The notes under the pieces: generated by a model
Seen by the model: the letters and a program-made list of their open reading frames with translations, nothing else
Databases searched by the model: none
Told to the model about the DNA's origin: nothing
Made by a program: the position numbers and the translations under genes
Shown here: positions 1 through 6,254 of the stretch, piece by piece
Layout of the letters: the number at the start of each line of letters is the position of its first letter
Position numbering within the stretch: the stretch's first letter is position 1
Assembly: GCA_021798095.1 (NCBI GenBank)
Contig: JAJZYL010000015.1
Span: 1-14,538, forward strand
Source: an archaeon
GTDB taxonomy: Archaea > Thermoproteota > Nitrososphaeria > Conexivisphaerales > UBA164
Length of the DNA: 14,538 bases
Direction of reading: 5' to 3'

Positions 1-431
1 TTGATGGTATACTAGGGAAAGAGAGCGGTGGCGAGGATGTATATCAGATCAAGAATGAACTCAAGGATACTATGGAATCAAATGTGCACGTCTATAGAAC
101 CGAGGAGGGGTTAAGGACGGCGTTGGTTAAGATCCGAGAGTTAAAGAAAAGATACCGTAATATAAGGGTAGACGATCACAGGCCAACGCTTAATTATAAT
201 CTTCAGCATGCGCTTGAACTAGGATTTATGCTTGAACAGGCAGAAGTTGTCACAATGGGAGCCTACCTACGCAAGGAGAGCCGGGGGGCGCATGCGAGGT
301 TAGATTATAAGGTAAGAGACGATCAACATTGGCTGGTTCATTCGCTGGCTTGGTACACACCGGAAGGACCGCAGTTTAAATATATACCGGTGAATATTAC
401 CATGTGGAAGCCGGTAGCGAGGGTGTATTAG
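1..431 (+). CDS. sdhA: Succinate dehydrogenase flavoprotein subunit, C-terminal part (partial)
   Basis: The reading frame is open from position 3, so the gene begins upstream of the window and only the last ~143 residues are present. The ATG at 72 is internal. This part corresponds to the helical C-terminal domain of the SdhA/FrdA flavoprotein family. Recognisable are the helical segment with LELGFMLEQAEVVTMGAYLR, the block RGAHARLDY followed by HWLVHSL (the typical R-x-A-H-x-R-x-D-Y region of this family), and the C-terminal WKPVARVY tail. The FAD- and substrate-binding parts lie outside the window. SdhA oxidises succinate to fumarate and passes electrons to SdhB on the cytoplasmic face of the membrane. 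The stop is one base before the sdhB start, so the two are translationally coupled. Identification is firm because sdhB, sdhC and sdhD follow directly. Confidence 0.93.
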   Translation, partial: DGILGKESGGEDVYQIKNELKDTMESNVHVYRTEEGLRTALVKIRELKKRYRNIRVDDHRPTLNYNLQHALELGFMLEQAEVVTMGAYLRKESRGAHARLDYKVRDDQHWLVHSLAWYTPEGPQFKYIPVNITMWKPVARVY

Positions 432-432
432 G

Positions 433-1257
433 ATGAGCGGCTCAGATGAAATCATACTGAGAGTCCGAAGGTTTGATGGAACAAGAGAATGGTGGCAATC
501 ATATCAGATAGGCCTAACCGGTGTAACTTCGGTGCTTGACCTGCTTAACAAGGTGCGGGAAGAGAAGGATCATACGCTTGCGTTCAGACAGAGCTGTCAT
601 ATGGGCACATGCGGTTCCTGTGGAATGGTCATAAATGGGAAGCCAAGGCTCGCGTGTCAAACAAACATTTCTGAACTGAATGCTAACGTTGTAAATGTAG
701 AGCCCATGCATAACTCTCCGGTTATAAAGGATCTGGTGGTTGGGCTGGATTCGCTCATAGAGAACCATAAAAAGGTGAAACCATATATTATCAGAGGTAA
801 AAAGGAGGAAGTATTTAATGCGCCTCGCGAGTTCAAGGTGACGCAGCAGGGGACCACGGAGTTTCTACAGTTTGACTACTGTATCATGTGTAACCTGTGT
901 ATTTCTGCATGTCCTACTGTAACAATTGATCCTCTATTTTTGGGCCCACAAGCCTTGGGGCAGGCCTTTCGCTACCTAGCCGATCCCCGCGATGAGGGAT
1001 GGGCTGAAAGGTTGGAGTTGGTTGATGATGATCATGGAATATGGAGATGCCATTTTGCAGGAGCCTGTAGCTATGTATGCCCGAAGGACGTTGACCCAGC
1101 GAAGGCCATTCAGCTGATGAAAAAGGAGCTTCTAAAGAAGAGATTGCTGATAAGAAGGAGTAAGAAGGGGGCTGAAATAACTGAACCGCTGCAACCGCAC
1201 CTTACTGAGGAAAAATTAACTGCGGCCCCACCACTGGACTTTAAGCGTGGTGATTAA
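433..1257 (+). CDS. sdhB: Succinate dehydrogenase iron-sulfur subunit
   Basis: A 274-residue SdhB that carries electrons from the flavin to the membrane quinone site. The N-terminal ferredoxin domain has the [2Fe-2S] ligands C55, C60, C63 and C75 (C-x4-C-x2-C-x11-C). The C-terminal domain has C150-x2-C153-x2-C156-x3-C160-P, then C206, C212 and C216-P. By the family pattern, C150/C153/C156/C216 bind the [4Fe-4S] cluster and C160/C206/C212 the [3Fe-4S] cluster. This is the SQR/fumarate reductase pattern (type with one [3Fe-4S]), and no ligand is missing. A lysine-rich C-terminal extension of about 40 residues follows the last cluster. The ATG start sits one base after the sdhA stop, with a GAGGGTG ribosome site 7 bases upstream. 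It reads straight into sdhC. Confidence 0.96.
   Translation: MSGSDEIILRVRRFDGTREWWQSYQIGLTGVTSVLDLLNKVREEKDHTLAFRQSCHMGTCGSCGMVINGKPRLACQTNISELNANVVNVEPMHNSPVIKDLVVGLDSLIENHKKVKPYIIRGKKEEVFNAPREFKVTQQGTTEFLQFDYCIMCNLCISACPTVTIDPLFLGPQALGQAFRYLADPRDEGWAERLELVDDDHGIWRCHFAGACSYVCPKDVDPAKAIQLMKKELLKKRLLIRRSKKGAEITEPLQPHLTEEKLTAAPPLDFKRGD
1249..1253 (+). promoter_or_regulatory. Ribosome binding site that fixes the sdhC start
   Basis: GGTGA, complementary to the archaeal 16S rRNA 3' end, lies 5 bases before the ATG at 1259 and inside the last codons of sdhB. It overlaps the alternative in-frame GTG starts at 1247 and 1250, so the ATG at 1259 is the more likely initiation codon. Confidence 0.6.
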
Positions 1258-1258
1258 C

Positions 1259-1711
1259 ATGACAAATGATAGTGTCTGGAAAAGGTTGATATCAAGCCTA
1301 GATCCACGTCATTATAATATCGAACGATGGAGTTACACGTTGCATCGGATAACTGGGGTGGTTCTGATCCTTTTCTTGATAGCGCACATGGTGGAAATAT
1401 TCCATATATCGTTAGGACCGGAATCTTGGGCGGCAACCCTAGCGCTGCTTGGCAGGCTAGGCCCACTTGAGAATATAGGGCTTTGGATCATAGCCGGATG
1501 TGTGTTCTATCACGGAGCTAACGGACTGAGATTGCTTCTCAATCAGGTATTTGGCCTCCTGTTGGGTAAGCCTAGGATGCCTGTATATCCATATACCCCC
1601 ACTTCACTTGGGAGAAACCAGAGGATAGCGATCTGGACGATAACTGCGGCGGTATCTGGAATATGGATCTGGGCCGGCCTGTACATATTGGCTGGCCTGG
1701 GGATAGTGTAG
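1259..1711 (+). CDS. sdhC: Succinate dehydrogenase cytochrome b anchor subunit C
   Basis: A 150-residue membrane anchor using the ATG at 1259 (an upstream GTG at 1247 would add four residues but overlaps the ribosome site). Three hydrophobic segments are visible at about residues 31-51, 73-93 and 124-148. The signature S25-x3-H29-R30-x2-G at the start of helix 1 and H85-x3-G-L-R in helix 2 match the SdhC family (S-x-x-x-H-R-x-x-G and H-x3-G-x-R). H43 in helix 1 and H85 in helix 2 are candidate axial ligands for heme b. It partners with SdhD to form the quinone-reducing membrane domain. The spacing to sdhD is 10 bases, with an AGGTG ribosome site between them. Confidence 0.9.
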   Translation: MTNDSVWKRLISSLDPRHYNIERWSYTLHRITGVVLILFLIAHMVEIFHISLGPESWAATLALLGRLGPLENIGLWIIAGCVFYHGANGLRLLLNQVFGLLLGKPRMPVYPYTPTSLGRNQRIAIWTITAAVSGIWIWAGLYILAGLGIV

Positions 1712-1721
1712 GTGTAGTATT

Positions 1722-2075
1722 ATGGCAAAGAGTAATTCTATCTTAAAGGAATCCTGGATTATGTTGATCGTTTATGCGACGGCTATCATACTTATATTTA
1801 CCCTTACATTCCACATGTTACTTCAGAGCCCACTGACAGGCCTATCATTTCAAGAAACATTGTCATTTGCGTATGTAAGTAAGAATTTGCTCTATTATCA
1901 GATCATCTTTGGGCTCCTTCTTTACGCAGCTACTATACATGGAATGATAGGGCTCAGGACCGTAATCCTTGAGTGGTTACATCCAAAATCATATACATGG
2001 GTGATAAATCTGATCACCGTTGTGATCATGGCGATGGTACTCGCGCTTGGCACCTTAACGCTTGTATTGTTATAA
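1722..2075 (+). CDS. sdhD: Succinate dehydrogenase membrane anchor subunit D
   Basis: A 117-residue, three-helix membrane protein (about residues 13-34, 60-80, 93-117). The middle segment A-x2-H73-G-x2-G-L-R is the SdhD counterpart of the H-x3-G-x-R motif. H31 in helix 1 and H73 in helix 2 are candidate heme ligands. With H43 and H85 of SdhC there are four buried histidines, enough for two bis-histidine hemes. The family expectation for type A archaeal SQR, reported for Thermoplasma, is a diheme enzyme. It is the last gene of the A-B-C-D operon; no convincing T-rich terminator follows the stop. Confidence 0.85.
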   Translation: MAKSNSILKESWIMLIVYATAIILIFTLTFHMLLQSPLTGLSFQETLSFAYVSKNLLYYQIIFGLLLYAATIHGMIGLRTVILEWLHPKSYTWVINLITVVIMAMVLALGTLTLVLL

Positions 2076-2160
2076 ACCGGTGATACCAGGGTCGTGATAT
2101 CTCGAGGCCATGCATGAGTTTCTGCTATAAAAAAATAGGCGTTAGACCAAGCAAACGATA

Positions 2161-2168
2161 AACTTAAT
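2161..2168 (+). promoter_or_regulatory. Weak TATA-like element before the DUF131 gene
   Basis: AACTTAAT centred 27-28 bases before the GTG at 2192, a position compatible with leaderless transcription. Other AT-rich stretches are nearby (around 2123-2133 and 2182-2189), so the assignment is tentative. Confidence 0.3.
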
Positions 2169-2191
2169 TCTACAGATGGAAGTATAAATTT

Positions 2192-2422
2192 GTGTCAATG
2201 GTGATTGTCGGGATAGTGTTGATCTCCGTGGGCCTTATCCTCACTATACTAGCTATTTTAACGCGGGATGATGGTTCTGTCGAACGAAAAACGGAAGGAG
2301 GCGGCTTTGTCATTATAGGGCCGTTCCCGATCATCTTCGGTACCAATAAAAGGATAGTAAAAGTACTTTATATTATAGCAATTATAATAATCGTAATCTC
2401 ATTAATCATCTATTTCGTTTAA
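2192..2422 (+). CDS. DUF131-family small membrane protein
   Basis: A 76-residue archaeal membrane protein with two predicted transmembrane helices (about residues 3-23 and 57-76). Between them is a short charged loop and the conserved block G-G-G-F-V-I-I-G-P-F-P-I-I-F-G-T (residues ~36-51), which is the hallmark of the archaeal DUF131/TIGR00304 family. Function is not known. Translation may begin at the GTG at 2192 or at the ATG at 2198 (two residues shorter); no ribosome site helps to choose. It stands 116 bases after sdhD and 141 bases before the next gene, which has its own promoter, so it is probably a single-gene unit, although read-through from the sdh operon is possible. Confidence 0.75.
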   Translation: MSMVIVGIVLISVGLILTILAILTRDDGSVERKTEGGGFVIIGPFPIIFGTNKRIVKVLYIIAIIIIVISLIIYFV

Positions 2423-2481
2423 TAAGGCTAATGATATGGTTAAACCTGCCAGACTTAGTGAATTAGCGTGATGCACATCTC

Positions 2482-2506
2482 TTAAGCGCCGCCTATATGC
2501 GCTAAA
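2482..2506. repeat. Inverted repeat between the DUF131 gene and the RecA-like cassette
   Basis: TTAAGCGC and GCGCTAAA form an 8-base inverted repeat with one mismatch around a 9-base loop. It lies 60 bases after the DUF131 stop and 28 bases before the TATA box of the next unit. It could be a transcript-end hairpin or a regulator site upstream of that promoter; the sequence does not decide. Confidence 0.4.
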
Positions 2507-2533
2507 AACACTTGGAATTTATCTTCCATTTAG

Positions 2534-2541
2534 TATAAATA
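2534..2541 (+). promoter_or_regulatory. TATA box of the three-gene cassette
   Basis: TATAAATA centred about 26 bases before the ATG at 2564. This spacing puts the transcription start at or next to the start codon, the leaderless arrangement common in this archaeal group. It supports the ATG at 2564 rather than the internal ATG at 2597. Confidence 0.65.
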
Positions 2542-2563
2542 TGGGGGGAAATGATGTTGATTT

Positions 2564-2893
2564 ATGCTGTTGGTTAAAGTGAACAGGATAAGTAGTATGA
2601 GCAATCCTACCACAGGGATACCGGGAAGACAGGTAGAGCTTACGGAATTCAGGAGGACCGGTATTGCCAACACACAGGGGGCTATGGACGACGTACTTCA
2701 CAACGTGATGTATCAGTTCCAGTCGCTAGGTATCCTACAGATGATCAAGGATGTTCAACCCCCGAAGATAGTCCTGTTCTTAACTGATGACGAATACATA
2801 CAGCTAGGGATAAATTTCGAAGTCAATGATATTTATGAGCTAACGCTAGAAACAGGCTCAATTAAATTTGTAAGGTCGACGGTAGAATCATAG
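2564..2893 (+). CDS. Unknown 109-aa protein, first gene of a RecA-like cassette
   Basis: No family is recognised with confidence. After a basic N-terminus comes a segment with K/R-rich and polar residues (about 12-45), an amphipathic stretch (46-60) and a compact, probably beta-rich C-terminal half: hydrophobic strand I-V-L-F-L followed by T-D-D-E-Y-I-Q-L-G (residues ~71-84), then N-D-I-Y-E-L-T-L-E-T-G-S-I-K-F. That pattern (strand, D/E-E-Y-x-x-L-G, then two strands around a turn) is faintly like small beta proteins such as the arcadin-1 type, but this is from memory and unverified. There is no signal peptide, membrane helix or metal site. The start is placed by the TATA box at -26. The stop is two bases before the TTG start of the ATPase gene, suggesting joint expression and perhaps physical association. 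Confidence 0.7.
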   Translation: MLLVKVNRISSMSNPTTGIPGRQVELTEFRRTGIANTQGAMDDVLHNVMYQFQSLGILQMIKDVQPPKIVLFLTDDEYIQLGINFEVNDIYELTLETGSIKFVRSTVES

Positions 2894-2895
2894 CA

Positions 2896-3489
2896 TTGTC
2901 TGTCCTCGAAAGGTTCATGGATTTTGCTGGGCATAGTAAGCTAATCGAGATCTTTGGACCGGAGGGAGCTGGAAAAACACAGCTGCTCCTGACGCTCATA
3001 AGTGAAATGTTAATCCGCGGCGAAAATGAGCAGGTGGTCGTAGATGGCGCGAGGAAGTTCAGACCGGAAAGACTTCTGGAACTGTTGACTGATAGATCTC
3101 TGTTAAGGAATCTTTATGTTGAACGGCCCTATGATGGACAAATGGCCTATGAGTTTACATTATCAGTAGCAAGGAAGGCTAATTATAGATCTGTCTTCAT
3201 AGATGGATTTTCTCAGATGTTCTATGAATCTCGCTCGTTCTTGAACAGGTTGGGCCTTAGCGCAAGGCACCTTTCAATATTTGCGTCAAATGGTGGCACC
3301 GTAATCGTGACCGATGGTCTTTCAGGGATGGGGATGGGCCATCCTCTTGGCAGCGCCATTACGGATCCCTATATATGGACAAGGATAAGGATGGAGCGAT
3401 TTGGGGCTATTGGGAGGCTGGTCATATCCGAAACCGGAAAAAGGATAAATTATACGGTCGGAAGGGATGGAGTGAAATTGATTGGATGA
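2896..3489 (+). CDS. Minimal RecA/RadA-like ATPase lacking the catalytic glutamate
   Basis: A 197-residue single-domain RecA-superfamily protein. Walker A is G21-P-E-G-A-G-K-T-Q-L, very close to the RadA/Rad51 form ending in GKTQL. The segment V-D50-G-A-R-K-F-R-P-E-R aligns with the RadA/Rad51 I-D-T-E-G-T-F-R-P-E-R motif, but the catalytic Glu position is A52. Walker B is S-V-F-I-D103-G-F. V-I-V-T-D-G-L...H-P-L-G resembles the RadA/RadB region around the L2 loop. There is no N-terminal helix-hairpin-helix domain, so it is shorter than RadA (~320 aa) and RadB (~220-230 aa). The start is a TTG two bases after the upstream stop; an ATG at 2917 would remove 7 residues. It overlaps the next gene by 8 bases. 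ATP may bind but hydrolysis is likely weak or absent; its partner or role (recombination, chromosome or cytoskeletal function) is unknown. Confidence 0.85.
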   Translation: MSVLERFMDFAGHSKLIEIFGPEGAGKTQLLLTLISEMLIRGENEQVVVDGARKFRPERLLELLTDRSLLRNLYVERPYDGQMAYEFTLSVARKANYRSVFIDGFSQMFYESRSFLNRLGLSARHLSIFASNGGTVIVTDGLSGMGMGHPLGSAITDPYIWTRIRMERFGAIGRLVISETGKRINYTVGRDGVKLIG

Positions 3490-3736
3490 GCAGATAATGG
3501 AGCTGTTGGATGAAATATACAGGGGTTATAAGGAACCCACTGTACTTAACGATATAGGCCTGAGTACAGAGAAGAAGAAAGCTCTTCTAGCCCTAGCCAA
3601 GCTTATTTATGGAGCTGAAAAGGACCGGGGTAAGTTTGAGCGGACCAAAGCAGCATTGATATCTGTTCTTGATACCCCATTTGCCGATGATATTGATGGA
3701 ACCATATTAGAATATATCAATAGTGTAGGTACATGA
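3482..3736 (+). CDS. Unknown 84-aa helical protein, last gene of the RecA-like cassette
   Basis: No family is recognised. The sequence is charged and apparently all helical: helix at residues ~1-15 (acidic), a short turn with P-T-V-L, then helices at ~28-45, ~48-65 and ~70-82, with no membrane segment, cysteine or known DNA-binding signature. The TTG start at 3482 overlaps the end of the ATPase gene by 8 bases. An alternative ATG at 3497 has GGATGA 7 bases upstream and would give a 79-residue product. The overlap indicates translational coupling to the ATPase and suggests a regulator, adaptor or assembly partner. Nothing in the sequence shows what it binds. Confidence 0.65.
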   Translation: MDEQIMELLDEIYRGYKEPTVLNDIGLSTEKKKALLALAKLIYGAEKDRGKFERTKAALISVLDTPFADDIDGTILEYINSVGT

Positions 3737-3803
3737 AATTGTGCCAATTATCAATGCTATAAATGTAGTAGTAAGGGGTACGCCTACCTTGCCGGCGATG
3801 GCT

Positions 3804-4751
3804 TCAGGTTGGCAGAAGTGAGTAGAGATCCTTCAATAGCAGAATTATACCTTGCGGAGGGAACAAACCCATTTCCGTTATTATTATATCAATATATTCA
3901 GACGGAGTGACGTCAAATGCTGGGTTCCTTACCTTTATGTTTGGGTGGAGGTTTAACCACTCCTTGGGGGCTATTTCTGAGCCATCTCTTTCTTCTATCT
4001 CGATCAGCTCGCCCAGAAAGGTTTGAGGGCTAATTTTATAGGTTTCTGCGGCAACCATCACCCTAGTACGAGATTCCTTTGCTATTGCGGCTATCTGTGA
4101 CGTTCCTATCTTGTTTATTACGGCTCCATTAGCGGCTATAGCATCGGCCCCTACTATGACTTTATCTATCTTAGTCATATAGAGGCGCGCCGCAGAATCG
4201 GGGATCAGTGTAATGTCCAGTCCGCGATCAGCTAATGCTGCTGCGGTAAGCCTCCCTTGGTATCTTGGTCTTGTTTCTGTGACAAACACCTTGATGTTTT
4301 TGCCTTGGGAATGAGCCATGCTGATCACTTCTATTGCGCTCTGACTGTTGCAATGTGTGAGTAATACGTCCCCGTCGCTTATCCTCTTTGACCCAATTTC
4401 TCCTATTTTCTTGATGGCTTCAAGGCTGGCTTCTATGAACATATCCGCGGCCTTCCTTGAAATAGCTTTGATCTCCCCTACTGAGGAGCCCGTCTTCGCC
4501 CCTACCTGTATTTGCCTTAGCAGGTTGTTTATGGAATTGGGGAGGGAAACGGCGGTAGGCCTGGCCAGCTTCAGATACTCGCCAGCTTCGGTCATTCTTG
4601 ATAAAAACGCATTAACATCCCGATCGTTCTCTCGATCTATTTCAGCCTTGAGCGTCTCTACGGCTGTCCTTGCAATCAGGCCTGCGCCTCTAACTTTCAT
4701 AGTCTTTATGCTATTAAATGATTTCTGCAAGTTATCAGAAAATTCAACCAT
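3804..4751 (-). CDS. Ribose-1,5-bisphosphate isomerase / eIF2B-alpha-like protein
   Basis: A 315-residue member of the eIF2B-alpha/MtnA/R15P isomerase superfamily. The N-terminal helical part contains V-R-G-A-G-x-I-A-R (residues 20-28). The C-terminal Rossmann-like part has L-T-H-C134-N-S, then V-T-E-T-R-P-R-Y-Q-G (157-166), D-S-A-A-R, and V-I-V-G-A-D203-A-I-A-A-N-G. The Cys in HCNS and the Asp in GAD correspond to the catalytic pair known for archaeal ribose-1,5-bisphosphate isomerase, which turns R15P into ribulose-1,5-bisphosphate in the AMP/nucleoside degradation pathway. It is less like MtnA, which has a different segment around its active cysteine. No AMP phosphorylase or Rubisco gene is beside it in this window, so the physiological route is not shown. 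Convergent with the RecA-like cassette; promoter at 4771-4780. Confidence 0.85.
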   Translation of the reverse strand: MVEFSDNLQKSFNSIKTMKVRGAGLIARTAVETLKAEIDRENDRDVNAFLSRMTEAGEYLKLARPTAVSLPNSINNLLRQIQVGAKTGSSVGEIKAISRKAADMFIEASLEAIKKIGEIGSKRISDGDVLLTHCNSQSAIEVISMAHSQGKNIKVFVTETRPRYQGRLTAAALADRGLDITLIPDSAARLYMTKIDKVIVGADAIAANGAVINKIGTSQIAAIAKESRTRVMVAAETYKISPQTFLGELIEIEERDGSEIAPKEWLNLHPNIKVRNPAFDVTPSEYIDIIITEMGLFPPQGIILLLKDLYSLLPT

Positions 4752-4770
4752 ATCCCGCTATTGACCGAAT

Positions 4771-4780
4771 TTTATATAAG
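4771..4780 (-). promoter_or_regulatory. TATA box for the R15P isomerase-like gene
   Basis: On the minus strand the sequence reads CTTATATAAA, centred about 24-25 bases before the ATG at 4751. This is a strong archaeal TATA element in the leaderless position. Confidence 0.65.
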
Positions 4781-5031
4781 TATTTCTACAGTTATCCACC
4801 AAGACGCCCAGGGAACACGTTACTAAGTTTATGGCTCTAGTAATTTATCAATTATCTATTAATAAGCATAATATATAATAATACCTCTCCCATTATTAAT
4901 CGACCTAGTAATTCTATATATATTCTTCGTTATAACCTAGAAGCTTATTTATTTTCTTTATAATAACTCGATAAAGGATTAAATTTATACAAAATTCCTG
5001 AATGCGGAGCAGTTATTGTAACCATAAAATA

Positions 5032-5040
5032 TTTATATAA
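5032..5040 (+). promoter_or_regulatory. TATA box for the thiolase-like/DUF35 operon
   Basis: TTTATATAA centred 41 bases before the ATG at 5077. It predicts a start near 5062 and a short leader of about 15 bases that includes part of an AGGGGAA purine run at 5060-5066. Confidence 0.55.
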
Positions 5041-5076
5041 CGCTAAAATTTCCTTTATTAGGGGAACATAACAATA

Positions 5077-6252
5077 ATGAGGAAAGTGGCTATCCTAGGC
5101 GCTACAATGACCAAGTTTGGAAAGCTCACACAGGGGCTTGATGAATTATTACTCGAACCGTCGCTTGCCGCTATAGAAAGTTCCAAACTAAGCGAAAAGG
5201 ACTTGGACCTTTTGTATATTTCCAACATGCTGGGGGGCGAACTTACAAAACAGGTTTCATTAGGCACAATGCTCGCGGACGAGCTTGGAGTAAAGATAGG
5301 AGCAGATAGAATTGAAAATGGTCCGGCCGCCGGCGCTTCAGCAATTAAGGATGCATTCATAGCGATCAAGTCCGGCCTCTTTGATTTGGTACTTGTAGCT
5401 GGAGCCGAAAAAATGACACATATGGCGACCGAGGTCATATCGGAGTATATTTCCTATATGCTTCATCCGGTAGAAAGAATGAGTGGAGCTACGCTTCCTT
5501 CCCTAGGGGCTATGCTTGCTAGGCTATATATGAAGCAGTACAGTGTGACCTCTGAGGATCTTGCAATGGTTGCTGTTAAAAATCATAAAAATGCCTTAAA
5601 TAATCCATACGCTCATTTGCAAAAGATGGTGACAGTGGATAACCTTCTTCACTCAAATGAAATGGAGAAAATAAACCCTATGGTTGCCGACCCATTAAGA
5701 AGGTTTGATATATCGCCAATTTCTGATGGAGGAGCAGCGGTAGTGCTAGCCGAACTTGAAATAGCCAAGAAATATACGGATCTTCCGGTGACTATTGAGG
5801 GGTTCGGTCAAGCTACTGACTCCTTGGCGCTACATGAGAGATCTGCCCCTACCGATATCAATGCAGTAAAGGAGGCGTCCAAACAGGCCTTTAAAATGTC
5901 TGGCATCTCCCCAGATCAGATAGATGTTGCAGAACTCCATGATGCCTTTACAATTCTTGAACTGGTAGAAAGCGAAGATGCAGGATTTTTTGAAAAGGGG
6001 ACCGCGCATAAAATGGTAAGAGAAGGGCAAACCGAAATAGGTGGTAAGCTACCCATTAATACTTCAGGTGGCCTTAAAGCCAGAGGCCACCCTCTGGGTG
6101 CAACAGGCCTTTCACAAGTAGTCGAACTGGTCTGGCAGCTTCGGGGAGAGGCTAGAGGTCGACAGGTTCCCAGTGCAACATATGGATTTTCTGTAAATCT
6201 TGGAGGATTTGGATCAAATGCGGTATCATTGATCCTGAAAAGAGGTGATTAA
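5077..6252 (+). CDS. Thiolase-fold protein without catalytic cysteine
   Basis: A 391-residue full-length archaeal/SCP2-type thiolase homologue. Normal archaeal thiolases attack acyl-CoA with a Cys in V-E-x-x-C-A-S-G; here the aligned block is R-I-E-N-G-P83-A-A-G-A-S, with Pro at the nucleophile position. I find no cysteine anywhere in the translation. Other family features are kept: V-A-G-A-E-K-M-T (107-114), S-D-G-G-A-A-V-V (216-223), E-L-H288-D-A-F (counterpart of the NEAF/HDAF motif), G-G-L-K-A-R-G-H338-P-L-G-A-T-G (catalytic His region) and the C-terminal N-L-G-G-F-G-S. It is followed 2 bases later by a DUF35 protein, the known partner of archaeal thiolase/HMG-CoA synthase and of steroid-degrading Ltp2-type aldolases. 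The usual HMG-CoA synthase neighbour is absent. True thiolase activity is doubtful; a retro-aldol/aldol or non-catalytic role is possible. Confidence 0.85.
   Translation: MRKVAILGATMTKFGKLTQGLDELLLEPSLAAIESSKLSEKDLDLLYISNMLGGELTKQVSLGTMLADELGVKIGADRIENGPAAGASAIKDAFIAIKSGLFDLVLVAGAEKMTHMATEVISEYISYMLHPVERMSGATLPSLGAMLARLYMKQYSVTSEDLAMVAVKNHKNALNNPYAHLQKMVTVDNLLHSNEMEKINPMVADPLRRFDISPISDGGAAVVLAELEIAKKYTDLPVTIEGFGQATDSLALHERSAPTDINAVKEASKQAFKMSGISPDQIDVAELHDAFTILELVESEDAGFFEKGTAHKMVREGQTEIGGKLPINTSGGLKARGHPLGATGLSQVVELVWQLRGEARGRQVPSATYGFSVNLGGFGSNAVSLILKRGD
6244..6248 (+). promoter_or_regulatory. Ribosome binding site for the DUF35 gene
   Basis: GGTGA within the last codons of the thiolase-like gene, 6 bases before the ATG at 6255. 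It shows translational coupling and matches the site used by sdhC. Confidence 0.55.
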
Positions 6253-6254
6253 AT

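Larger units (their letters stand above)
4752..5076. other. AT-rich 325-base divergent intergenic region
   Basis: The region holds the minus-strand TATA box at 4771-4780 and the plus-strand TATA box at 5032-5040. Between them is strongly AT-rich sequence with several further TATA-like runs (for example around 4868-4882, 4914-4922, 4957-4965) and a 9-base direct repeat CTAGTAATT at 4837-4845 and 4905-4913. I see no open reading frame with family support, no tRNA and no convincing RNA structure. It is longer than the other gaps in the window and could hold regulator sites or a short RNA, but nothing identifies one. Confidence 0.6.

Noticed and set aside
3737..3803. Possible small gene or RNA between the convergent cassette and R15P isomerase gene
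   Set aside because: The 67-base gap has no open frame with a start, no tRNA-like structure and no clear hairpin.
4348..4764. 138-aa open frame on the plus strand
   Set aside because: It lies wholly opposite the well-supported R15P isomerase-like gene, has no recognisable domain, and is explained as an antisense shadow.
4837..4913. 9-base direct repeat CTAGTAATT in the 325-base AT-rich gap
   Set aside because: Two copies of a short AT-rich word 68 bases apart are easily expected by chance; no further copies or regular spacing.
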